Assembly: GCF_008973665.1 (NCBI RefSeq)
Contig: NZ_WACP01000001.1
Span: 637,282 to 701,281, forward strand
DNA: 64,000 nt
Source: Paenibacillus tengchongensis
GTDB lineage: Bacteria; Bacillota; Bacilli; Paenibacillales; Paenibacillaceae
Direction: 5' to 3'
Part shown: piece by piece, positions 36,006-44,044 of the stretch
How the letters are laid out: every line of letters begins with the position of its first letter
How positions within the stretch are numbered: position 1 is the stretch's first letter
Translations under genes and position numbers: made by a program
The notes under the pieces: model-generated
What the model saw: only the letters and a program-made list of their open reading frames with translations
Database searches by the model: none
Told to the model about the DNA's origin: nothing

Positions 36006-36689
36006 TCAAACCAAATCCGGACTTTGGAGCGCACCTATGTATTCATAGTAATTAATCCGCTGAGAAATCCCTCTTGCCACCGGGCGGAATTTACCTTTAT
36101 CAACCAGCATGCGGCAGTATTTTATGACTGTCACCGTATGCAGGTCTAATTCTCTCGCGGCATCAGCCGGGCGAAGAACACGCTGGTTCCGGACGGCTGC
36201 CCGCATCAAATCACGTTCGATTTTGGAATACCCTCTCTCAGTATCGGCCTTGGTTGAATGTTTCGCAGACAAATAAGGAGACAGGATGTTCCGCAGCGTT
36301 GAGAGGATAAACGACGGATTTTCTTTCAGTTCATCCAGTGAAATATAGAGCACTGTACAGTCCTGTGACTGTAGAAAAAGCCCGCGGTTCAGGTCCATCC
36401 TGTATTTGCTGCGGTCCGTGCCATGCGAGCCAAAGTCCATAATTTCAAATGCAATACGCGTAGCTCCAACCTCCCACAAAATATCAACAAAATAGGATCT
36501 GCCACGCCAATCCTTAACTTCATATTCCGGGTGCAATCCGTGAAAGTGTCCGGCAAGCGGCCACCATACCTGCTGGACAAATAACCGGTTACCGTAGCCG
36601 TGACCACGTTTAAGAGCATCGAGCCGTTCCCCCCTCCTTCTTCTAGCATGATAGCTTAACCATTGATCATGTTCTCTCTCGAAACTCAT
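36006..36689 (-). CDS. Uncharacterised protein: nuclease-like (VSR/DUF559-type) fold plus helix-turn-helix
   Basis: A 227-residue protein of unknown function. Residues about 55-135 look like a restriction-endonuclease-type core: a strand ending YFVDILW, then RIAFEIMDFGSHGTD, a basic helix RSKYRMDLNRGLFLQSQ and the strand TVLYISLDEL. The Asp of FVD and Glu of FEI sit where PD-(D/E)xK active-site residues would be, but the usual Lys is not in place. Residues about 170-215 form a winged-helix-like segment (RPADAARELDLHTVTVIKYC). The start ATG at 36689 is preferred (GAGGCGG upstream); the 48 upstream codons cross a terminator hairpin. I recall similar proteins in Paenibacillus without a known role. 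It lies beside the 52-bp hairpin array. Confidence 0.7.
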   Translation of the reverse strand: MSFEREHDQWLSYHARRRRGERLDALKRGHGYGNRLFVQQVWWPLAGHFHGLHPEYEVKDWRGRSYFVDILWEVGATRIAFEIMDFGSHGTDRSKYRMDLNRGLFLQSQDCTVLYISLDELKENPSFILSTLRNILSPYLSAKHSTKADTERGYSKIERDLMRAAVRNQRVLRPADAARELDLHTVTVIKYCRMLVDKGKFRPVARGISQRINYYEYIGALQSPDLV

Positions 36690-36732
36690 CTCTGCCGCCT
36701 CACTTTGCACCAAAATTGTCCTCTGATTGCAC

Positions 36733-36771
36733 AAAACCCCGCCTCCTCCCGGACGGGAGAGGAGACGGGGC
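36733..36771 (-). terminator. Terminator-like hairpin in the leader of the nuclease-like gene
   Basis: On the minus strand CCCCG and CTCCTC pair with GAGGAG and CGGGG, followed by TTTTG, 44 bases before the ATG. It may be a second barrier to read-through from the alpha-galactosidase gene, or an attenuator. Confidence 0.65.
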
Positions 36772-36884
36772 ATTCTTTGCCGCGTTTGTTCATGTCTATA
36801 TATAGTTTGCCACATGTTCATCAGCAAATACAATACGAATATGACTATTTATACCTCTCTACTTATCCCGCATGCATCTACGCA

Positions 36885-36923
36885 TAAAAGCAGGGATAAG
36901 CGCCTCACCGCGCTTGTCCCTGC
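36885..36923 (-). terminator. Terminator of the alpha-galactosidase gene
   Basis: GCAGGGA-AAGCGC pairs with GCGCTT-TCCCTGC (one mismatch, six-base loop), followed by TTTTATG on the minus strand. Confidence 0.85.
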
Positions 36924-36972
36924 CCTGCATGTGCCATCCCGGAGGGCGGCACGCAACAACCCACAGCCCGGA

Positions 36973-39129
36973 TCAATCCCGGGCCTTCAAATGGAAGCAT
37001 CCGCTGACATAGTCGCGCTGGATGTCCGGCAGGCCCAGACCGGCCTGCATCAGCCGGTCGCCGCCGTACACCTCGCCGCTGTCCAGTACGGTGTAGTCCA
37101 GCTCCGGATTCAGCCCGCGCAGCGTCAGCACCCGGCGCGGCGGGTATGGCACAGCCATTACCCGGAAGTAGTAGACCAGCGCCTCGCGCTGATCGTCCGA
37201 GACGAACATCCAGGCCGTCTCGTTGCCCTCGAACGGGCTCTGCAGCCGGTACAGGTTGCCCTGCTGCACCAGGCCGCGGATCTGTTTGTAGTTCGCGACC
37301 TGCTCCTTCACCAGTTCCTTCTCTTCCTCGGTGAATTTCGTCAGGTCCAGCTCATAGCCGAAGTTGCCGGACATGGCTACGTCTCCGCGGAAGGAGAGCG
37401 GCGTCACGCGTCCGACCTGATGGTTCGGCACCGCCGAGACATGCGCGCCCATCGCGCTGACCGGATACACAAGGCTGGTGCCGTACTGGATCTTCAGGCG
37501 CTCGGCAGCATCCGTATCGTCGCTGGTCCACGTCTGCGGCATGTAGTAGAGCAGACCCGGATCGAAGCGGCCGCCGCCGCTGGAGCAGCTCTCAAACAGA
37601 ATGTGCGGGAAGTCCGAAGTCAGACGGTCCACCAGGTCATACAGCCCCAGCACATAGCGGTGGGCCGTCTCGCCCTGGCGCTCCGGCGGCAGCTCGGCCG
37701 AGCCGATTTCGGTCAAGGCGCGGTTCATATCCCATTTGACGTAAGCGACCGGCACACTGGAGAAAATCTTGCTCAGCGCGCCGTACACATAATCGCGCAC
37801 CTCGGCGCGGGTCAGGTCGAGCACCAGCTGCCAGCGGGCTTCGGTGCGGCGGCGGCCCGGCACATGCAGGCACCAGTCCGGATGCGCCCGGTACAGCTCA
37901 CTGTCCGGCGAGATCATCTCCGGCTCGACCCACAGGCCGAACTTCAGGCCGAGGTCGTTGACGCGCTTCGCCACGTCGGCCAGGCCGCCCGGCAGCTTAC
38001 GCAGGTCCTCGGTCCAGTCACCGAGCGAGGAATTGTCGGCATCGCGCTTGCCGAACCAGCCGTCGTCGAGCACGAACAGCTCGATGCCCAGCTTCGCGCC
38101 CTCGGCGGCGATGTCCACCAGCTTGTCAGCGTTGAAGTTGAAATACGTCGCTTCCCAGTTGTTGACGAGGATCGGCCGCTCTTTATCGCGGAACTGGCCG
38201 CGCACGAGGCGTGTACGGTACAGGCGGTGGTACGTCCGCGACATGCCGCCCAGGCCTTCGGCGGAATAGACCAGCACCGCTTCCGGCGTCTGGAACGACT
38301 CGCCGGCTTCGAGGCGCCAGGAGAAGTCGAAGGAGTTCAGCCCGATGCACAGCCGGGTCGTGCCGAAGCCATCCACTTCGGCCTCGGCTTCGAAGCCGCC
38401 GCTGTACACCAGCGAGAAGCCGTAGGCTTCGCCGTGGTTCTCATCCGTATCCGGCGTCACCAGCGCGGCGAACGGATTATGCTGATGGCTGCTCATGCCG
38501 CGGCGGGACGAGAGCGCCGTCGCGCCCTGCTCCAGCCGTCGGCGGGTCAGGTTCGCTTCGCGCGACCAGCCGCCGGAGAGATAGATCAGGTCAAACTGGC
38601 CGTTCTCCGGGAAGTCGACCGAGGCGCTCAGCGCGCGCTGCAGTTCCAGCACACCCGCGCCGTCGTTGACGAACTCCACCGAACGGGCGATCACATCGCT
38701 GTCGCGGTACACGGTATAACGCAGAATGACATTCAGCGACGCGTAATCATCGCGCAGCAGCAGCTCCAGCGTATCCGCTTCTTCCGGAGACTCCACGTAT
38801 ACTGAAGGCAGCCCCGCCAATTGCGGCTTGCCCGGCGTTACCCGGTAGCCGGTGTAGCGCAGTTCGGTAATCCGCGTGCCGTCCTCCAGCTTCGCCTGGT
38901 AAGCAGGCACCCGGAAATCGCCGGTGCCGTATTGCGGATATTCCTGCGGCAGCCGGTCGAGCGCCGAATAGCCGTTCAGGTATGGCAGCCCGTCCAGATT
39001 GCTGTCGTGGCGCAGCTTTTTGCCCCAGTATGCATGTACCGGGTAGTTGTTCAATAACGTAATAATATAGCTCATGCCCTTGCTCTGCAGATGGAATAGT
39101 CCCTTGTCTTCCTGAATCCAAATCGCCAT
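36973..39129 (-). CDS. GH36 alpha-galactosidase
   Basis: A cytoplasmic 718-residue alpha-galactosidase removing alpha-galactose from raffinose-type sugars or galactomannan side chains. The N-terminal beta-supersandwich runs to about 320 and the barrel to about 640. The nucleophile is D467 (AYVKWDMNR) and the acid/base D537 (QTWTSDDTDA); their spacing of 70 residues is the same as in the Geobacillus enzymes. LFESCSSGGGRFDPG (511-525) forms part of the active site. The start ATG at 39129 lies 12 bases after AGAGAAGG; the TTG four codons earlier is too close. The gene follows the beta-mannosidase gene in the same direction but across 650 bases of repeats. Confidence 0.95.
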   Translation of the reverse strand: MAIWIQEDKGLFHLQSKGMSYIITLLNNYPVHAYWGKKLRHDSNLDGLPYLNGYSALDRLPQEYPQYGTGDFRVPAYQAKLEDGTRITELRYTGYRVTPGKPQLAGLPSVYVESPEEADTLELLLRDDYASLNVILRYTVYRDSDVIARSVEFVNDGAGVLELQRALSASVDFPENGQFDLIYLSGGWSREANLTRRRLEQGATALSSRRGMSSHQHNPFAALVTPDTDENHGEAYGFSLVYSGGFEAEAEVDGFGTTRLCIGLNSFDFSWRLEAGESFQTPEAVLVYSAEGLGGMSRTYHRLYRTRLVRGQFRDKERPILVNNWEATYFNFNADKLVDIAAEGAKLGIELFVLDDGWFGKRDADNSSLGDWTEDLRKLPGGLADVAKRVNDLGLKFGLWVEPEMISPDSELYRAHPDWCLHVPGRRRTEARWQLVLDLTRAEVRDYVYGALSKIFSSVPVAYVKWDMNRALTEIGSAELPPERQGETAHRYVLGLYDLVDRLTSDFPHILFESCSSGGGRFDPGLLYYMPQTWTSDDTDAAERLKIQYGTSLVYPVSAMGAHVSAVPNHQVGRVTPLSFRGDVAMSGNFGYELDLTKFTEEEKELVKEQVANYKQIRGLVQQGNLYRLQSPFEGNETAWMFVSDDQREALVYYFRVMAVPYPPRRVLTLRGLNPELDYTVLDSGEVYGGDRLMQAGLGLPDIQRDYVSGCFHLKARD

Positions 39130-39782
39130 GCTTGATAGCAACCTTCTCTCTGAAAAATATAGTTAATGCAATACTAGCTTCTTAGCACATATATTTCCGG
39201 CGGCCGCCCTGGCCGGCAGATTTCTTGATTTATACAGTCAGTTAAGGTTCCTGCCTATTAGCTTTCCGTAGGAAAGCTAATAGGGGAAGCACGCCTGCCA
39301 CCGTTGTAAGCTGCTGAATAGCTCAGCCATACTCAATCGCTCACTGCCATTAGTTCGATTTTCGCACACTATTTCAGCCATTATTACGGATTCCAGCCAT
39401 CTAGCTGCTGAATAGCTCAGCCATACTCAATCGCTCACTGTCATTAGTTCGATTTTCGCACACTATTTCAGCCATTATTACGGATTCCAGCCATCTAATT
39501 GGATTATCGCCACTTAATTTGGTCGAAATTGATGAAATATCTAATTTTCACTCATATTAAGTGGCGGATATCCAATTAAGTCTGTGATTATCCTCGATAT
39601 AGGTAGAATTAAGTAGCGATTTTCCAACTACAGTCTGCGAACAGGGGCAGCCTTACGTTCATCCTAACTATACAGAGCTGGCTTCCAGCGGATTCTACAG
39701 CAATTAGCGGTGTTCAACCATAACTTTACTGAAATCCCCTTCCTGCCGTATCCAGACTAAGCTTAAGTTCAGCTCTGCAGCT
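39130..39782. other. Intergenic region (653 bp) with repeat locus E
   Basis: It lies between the beta-mannosidase 3' end and the alpha-galactosidase start. A hairpin around AGCTTTCC-TACGGAAAGCT (39258-39282) may be a weak terminator for the mannosidase gene. The promoter of the alpha-galactosidase gene should be in 39130-39250 but is not obvious. Confidence 0.6.
39309..39631. repeat. Dispersed intergenic repeat, locus E, with a 94-bp tandem duplication
   Basis: A 94-base segment at 39309-39402 is repeated at 39403-39496 with one mismatch. Each copy carries one forward motif (39349-39371 and 39443-39465). A third forward copy (39495-39518) and two reverse copies (39555-39579 and 39608-39631) follow. 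Confidence 0.85.
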
Positions 39783-42329
39783 TTAACCTTCCACTATATA
39801 ATCCGCCATAGAATGAACCTCAAGCCCCGTCGGTGCAGCCGGACGGAAATGCTCCTTCCCGCCGGTCCGCAGCCGGAACTCGACCGTCTTCGGCTCGCCG
39901 GGCAGCAGATCGAAGAAGTTGTCGCTGAAGCAGCCTTCCTCTTCTGCCGTCAGGTGTACGCCGCGGGCCAGCACATCCGTGCTGACCGTGAAGCTGGCCC
40001 CGCCGCTGCCGGGAACTTCCGTCACTGTAAGGTTCGGCTGCTGCAGCACAATCTCCTTCGCCGGAGCGAAGAAATGCAGCTTCCCGTCCGGCTTCCGGCC
40101 TTTACACAGCAGCGACAAGGACAGCACCGTCTCGCCTGCAGCCCGGCCGTCCAGCAGCTCCGCCAGCGGCAGCGTCAGTACAATTGCCGCGGAATCGGCC
40201 GCAAGCGTCACCGCCCGGCGCTCTTCCTTCAGCAGCGCCCCGGCGAAGTCATGGAGCCGCAGCACCAGTTCGCCCTCCAGCGCTTCCTGCAGATCGGAGA
40301 CCGCATGAACATGCAGATTCTCGCCGTCCGTATCGTCCACCGAGAGCAGCAGCTCGCCGAAGCTGCGGCGCACCGTATACTGCAGCGCCTTCCAGCGGCC
40401 GTAATAATCCATGCCCGCCCAGGAAGCGACCGGCCAGCAGTCGTTCATTTGCCAGTACAGCGTCCCCATGCAGAACGGCTTGTTTCTGCGGTGGCTCTCA
40501 ATAGCCATCCGGATGGCTTCCGCCTGCAGAATCTGGCTCATATAGAGGAAGGCCTTGAAATCCTTCGGCTGCGGCAGGTACATATCCATGTATTCCTTGA
40601 TCAGCTGGTTGCCCCGGCCGTTCTTCTGGTGGGCGAGCATCACTTCGGATTCCAGCTCCAGGTCCTGCTCGGTGGCGTAGCTCATCACCGATTTCAGCTC
40701 CGGGAACGACTGGAAGCCGTACTCGCTCATGAAGCGGCCGACCTTCACGTTATAGTTCTCGAACGGTTCAATTCCGTGCCAGACACCCCAGTAATGAATG
40801 TCGCCTTCGCCTGTAACCTGCGTGGAATGCTGGTGTTCATCCCCGGTCAAAGACCGGAGCGGCGAGGACGGCCAGTAAGCCATACCCGGATGATGGGCCG
40901 CTACTTCCTCAGGCAGGATGCGGTGGAACACCGCTTCATAATCCGCCCACAGCCGTGCGCGGAGGTCTGCGCTGTAATCCTTCTTCCAGCCCCAGCCCTT
41001 ATCCTCCTGATAATGCGCCCAGGCGGAATCGATCTCATTGTTGCCGCACCACAAGGCAAGACTCGGATGATTGCGCAGCCGGCGGATATTATAGGCCGCT
41101 TCCTCCCGCACGCTCTCAAGGAAAGCTTCGTCGCCGGGATACATGCTGCAGGCGAACATGAAGTCCTGCCACACGAGCAGCCCGTGCTCGTCGCACAGCC
41201 GGTAGAACGTCTCTTCCTCATAGAAGCCGCCGCCCCATACCCGCAGCATATTCATATGAGACTCCACAGCGCTAATAATCTCGTGCCGGTAACGCTCTTC
41301 GTCCACTTCCGGAATAAAGCTGTCGTTCGGAATATGATTGGCGCCCTTGGCGAACACCTTCACCCCGTTCAGCTCAAAATAAAACGATGCCCCCCGCTCA
41401 TCCGGCTCGGTAATCAGCTTGATTTCCCGCAGTCCGGTTGTGACCTCCTGCGCGGATAACACAGAGCCGTCCGTGAGCAGCTCCGCCCGGAACTTCGTCA
41501 GCTCAGGCTGGCCCAGGCCGTTGCACCACCACAGGCGCGGACGGTCGATGACCGCCTCCACCTCAAGCGTATGCTTTCCGGCCTCCACCTTAACCTCCTG
41601 CTGCCACTCTTGTCCGTCCGCCGAAATCTTCAGCGTCCCTTTCCAGGCCGTCGGAGCGTCCACTTCCACAACCGCTGTCAGCCGGGCTTCCGCTTCGCTT
41701 ATCTTGTCTTGCCGGATATACAGATCGCCAATATTCGCCCCGTTCATCCCGGTAAGCGACGCTTCCCGCCAGATGCCGCTGGTTACGAAGCGCGGACCCC
41801 AGTCCCAGCCGTAATGGTACGGCGCCTTGCGCGCAAATACGCTGATCTGCTGACCGTCCAGCCCGCCAAGCTCCGACTGGTCGTTAGGCGCAGGCAGCGC
41901 GTAGCCCAGCGCTTTGAGCTTCGGCAAGTCTTCCTTCACCGGCGAGCGGAAGCGGACCCGGATTTCATTCTCCCCGGTCCGCAGCAGCTCCTTGGCAGGA
42001 ACCGTCCAGGCTCGGAACATATTGTCCGCCGAAAGCGCATGCACTTGATTAATGTAGACATCAGCATACGTGTCCAGTCCGGCAAAATCCAGCAAGACCC
42101 TCTCATACGACTGCCATTCTTCCTCTAAATGAAGAGCTGTACGGTATTCCCAGTCCTTCTTGTCGATCCATTGCAGCCCGTGTTCATGGGTGCCGTAGAA
42201 CGGCTGCTCAATAAGCCCATTGCGCAGCAAATCGGTATGTACCGTACCCGGCACTGCCGCCGGCAGCCAATTCTCGTCGCCGCAGGCTCTAAATTCCCAA
42301 TCCTTCAGAATCAATCGTTTCTGTACCAT
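39783..42329 (-). CDS. GH2 beta-mannosidase
   Basis: A beta-mannosidase of 848 residues that trims non-reducing beta-mannose from manno-oligosaccharides. The N-terminal sugar-binding domain includes WIDKKDWEYRT (54-64) and the YHYGWDWGPRF block (171-181). The acid/base Glu is E432 (WCGNNEIDSAW) and the nucleophile E536 (GRFMSEYGFQS). There is no signal peptide. The ATG at 42329 follows GGGAGG by four bases, rather close spacing. The gene is divergent from a sugar importer operon, suggesting uptake and cleavage of the same mannan-derived sugar. Confidence 0.95.
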   Translation of the reverse strand: MVQKRLILKDWEFRACGDENWLPAAVPGTVHTDLLRNGLIEQPFYGTHEHGLQWIDKKDWEYRTALHLEEEWQSYERVLLDFAGLDTYADVYINQVHALSADNMFRAWTVPAKELLRTGENEIRVRFRSPVKEDLPKLKALGYALPAPNDQSELGGLDGQQISVFARKAPYHYGWDWGPRFVTSGIWREASLTGMNGANIGDLYIRQDKISEAEARLTAVVEVDAPTAWKGTLKISADGQEWQQEVKVEAGKHTLEVEAVIDRPRLWWCNGLGQPELTKFRAELLTDGSVLSAQEVTTGLREIKLITEPDERGASFYFELNGVKVFAKGANHIPNDSFIPEVDEERYRHEIISAVESHMNMLRVWGGGFYEEETFYRLCDEHGLLVWQDFMFACSMYPGDEAFLESVREEAAYNIRRLRNHPSLALWCGNNEIDSAWAHYQEDKGWGWKKDYSADLRARLWADYEAVFHRILPEEVAAHHPGMAYWPSSPLRSLTGDEHQHSTQVTGEGDIHYWGVWHGIEPFENYNVKVGRFMSEYGFQSFPELKSVMSYATEQDLELESEVMLAHQKNGRGNQLIKEYMDMYLPQPKDFKAFLYMSQILQAEAIRMAIESHRRNKPFCMGTLYWQMNDCWPVASWAGMDYYGRWKALQYTVRRSFGELLLSVDDTDGENLHVHAVSDLQEALEGELVLRLHDFAGALLKEERRAVTLAADSAAIVLTLPLAELLDGRAAGETVLSLSLLCKGRKPDGKLHFFAPAKEIVLQQPNLTVTEVPGSGGASFTVSTDVLARGVHLTAEEEGCFSDNFFDLLPGEPKTVEFRLRTGGKEHFRPAAPTGLEVHSMADYIVEG

Positions 42330-42487
42330 GTATCCTCCCAGCCTCTGCCCACCCGGCGTATTGTTCCATCAGCTTACCTTATTATTCCGGTTCCATCATT
42401 GTAATTTGTTATATTATTGTTAGTCTCCAGCTCATTATAAGCCCTGAAAGAGAACAAATAAAGACAATAAATAATAAACCAATACAT

Positions 42488-42535
42488 TTATCACCTTTGT
42501 AAAAAGGGCTATAATAAATCATGTAAACGTTACCA
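42488..42535 (+). promoter_or_regulatory. Promoter with CcpA-like cre site for the second sugar importer
   Basis: A perfect TATAAT at 42510-42515 has a weak -35 (TTATCA) 16 bases upstream. TGTAAACGTTACCA at 42522-42535 matches the cre consensus at all but one position and overlaps the likely transcription start, a repressing position. Confidence 0.7.
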
Positions 42536-42560
42536 TTTTTCAGAAAAAGGGGACGATCTA

Positions 42561-43913
42561 GTGAAAAACAAGTTATTTTCGTTAGGTTTTGTTATTATGA
42601 CAGCCTCTGCTATGACACTTTCCGGCTGCGGATCGGACAATAACAACGGCAATAATTCGAGCGCCGCTACGGATGAGCCTGCGGCCACATCATCGCCTGC
42701 CGCTTCAGCGGGAACCAACAGCGAAGCTGCCGAGCCGGCTGCCGGCGGAGCCTCCGAGCTCAGCGGCAAAATCACCTTCCTCACCAACCGCACCGACATG
42801 ATCGGCAAAGAGTACGACGATTATTTAAAGCGCTTTAACGAGAAATACCCGAATGTCACCGTGGAGTTCGAAGCCTCGCAGACCGACTACAACCAGCAGG
42901 CCAAAGTCCGGATGGCCAGCGGAGAGCTGCCTGACGTGATGTTCGTTCCGACGATTCCGAACTCGGACCTGCCGAAATATTTTGCCCCGCTTGACGATCT
43001 GGGCCTGAATGACCAGCTGACCTTCAAAGATTTCAAGTCCTTCGACGGCCAGCTGTACGGCATTACGACCGGCAACTCCACCACAGGCATCGTCTACAAC
43101 AAGAAAGCGTTCGCCGACGCCGGCATCACCGAAATCCCCAAGACCTGGGATGAATTCCTCGCCGCCTGCGAGAAGCTGAAGGCAAACGGCGTTATTCCGC
43201 TGGCCTCCAACTTCAAGGACAAATGGCCGCTGAACGACTGGGTCTACTCGGTGCCGCGCATCATCGAGAACAATCCCGACTTCCCGAACGAGAAGCTGAA
43301 CTCCGACACGCCGTTTACGATGGACAACGGTTACGGCAAATCGCTCAGCCTGCTGCGTGAGCTCAATGAGAAGGGCTATCTGGAGAAAGACATTAACTCC
43401 ACCAACTGGGAACAATCAAAGAAGGATATCGCCTCCGGCAAGTTCGCCATGTACTATCTCGGCAACTGGGTTATCAACCAGGTAATCGGTGCGGGCACGA
43501 CCTCGGATAATGTAGGCTTTTTCCCGCTGCCTTATGATAACTCCGGCACTCTTACCGCTCCGCTCAGCCCGGACTTCTTCTATGCGGTCGCCAAGAACAG
43601 CAAGAACGTCGATGCCGCCAAAGCCTTTGTGAAATGGATGATCGAGGATTCCGGTTATGAGGATTTCGCCGGCTTCATCTCGCCGCTGAAGGGCAAGGAG
43701 TCGAACCTGCCGCAGCTGAAGGAATTCCAGGCTACCGGTGTGGTCCTGCAGGAAGGTACCGTGGATGATGCCAAGGTAACGGAAATTACCAACAAAGCGC
43801 AGCTCGATCTGCCGGCGATGGCGCAGGAATTCGTGCTTGCCAAGGACCCGCAGACCGTGTTCGATAAATGGAATAAAGCCTGGGCCAAAGCGAAGAAGGA
43901 TCTCGGCTATTGA
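42561..43913 (+). CDS. Extracellular sugar-binding lipoprotein of the second ABC importer
   Basis: A MalE-like solute-binding lipoprotein of 450 residues, anchored outside the cell. The lipobox is TLSGCG (Cys about 23), followed by an Asn/Ser/Ala-rich linker to about 65. The ligand domain has GQLYGITTGNSTTGIVYNKK at about 155-175. It is the first gene of an operon with two permeases and a YesM/YesN pair. A stable hairpin just downstream may keep its mRNA more abundant than that of the permeases. Confidence 0.95.
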   Translation: MKNKLFSLGFVIMTASAMTLSGCGSDNNNGNNSSAATDEPAATSSPAASAGTNSEAAEPAAGGASELSGKITFLTNRTDMIGKEYDDYLKRFNEKYPNVTVEFEASQTDYNQQAKVRMASGELPDVMFVPTIPNSDLPKYFAPLDDLGLNDQLTFKDFKSFDGQLYGITTGNSTTGIVYNKKAFADAGITEIPKTWDEFLAACEKLKANGVIPLASNFKDKWPLNDWVYSVPRIIENNPDFPNEKLNSDTPFTMDNGYGKSLSLLRELNEKGYLEKDINSTNWEQSKKDIASGKFAMYYLGNWVINQVIGAGTTSDNVGFFPLPYDNSGTLTAPLSPDFFYAVAKNSKNVDAAKAFVKWMIEDSGYEDFAGFISPLKGKESNLPQLKEFQATGVVLQEGTVDDAKVTEITNKAQLDLPAMAQEFVLAKDPQTVFDKWNKAWAKAKKDLGY

Positions 43914-43973
43914 TCTGACGGAGCTGTCCCTGGCCCAAGTCCTCCCTCCCTGAGCTTCCAAGCCGGGGCCGTG

Positions 43974-44011
43974 CAAAATGGATTATCGCCTTCTCCGGAT
44001 AATCCATTTTG
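43974..44011 (+). promoter_or_regulatory. 14-bp intercistronic hairpin between binding protein and permease genes
   Basis: CAAAATGGATTATC pairs perfectly with GATAATCCATTTTG around a ten-base loop. No T-run follows, so it is more likely an mRNA-stabilising or processing element than a full terminator. Confidence 0.65.
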
Positions 44012-44044
44012 TCGTCAATATCCAGTTTGTAAGGAAAGAAGGTT

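Noticed and set aside
33685..36149. Very long open frames across the tandem arrays on the plus strand and many ~100-residue frames on the minus strand
   Set aside because: They run through arrays whose unit lengths (21/22 and 52) do not keep one frame, cross the real CYTH gene, and give only period-shifted repeats of the same peptide. No ribosome-binding sites; absence of stops is due to repeat composition.
36690..36833. 48-residue N-terminal extension of the nuclease-like protein
   Set aside because: It spans a terminator-like hairpin, and the ATG at 36689 has a plausible ribosome-binding site and conserved-looking start.
36727..38805. 692-residue frame opposite the alpha-galactosidase gene
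   Set aside because: Antisense shadow; also begins inside a terminator hairpin.
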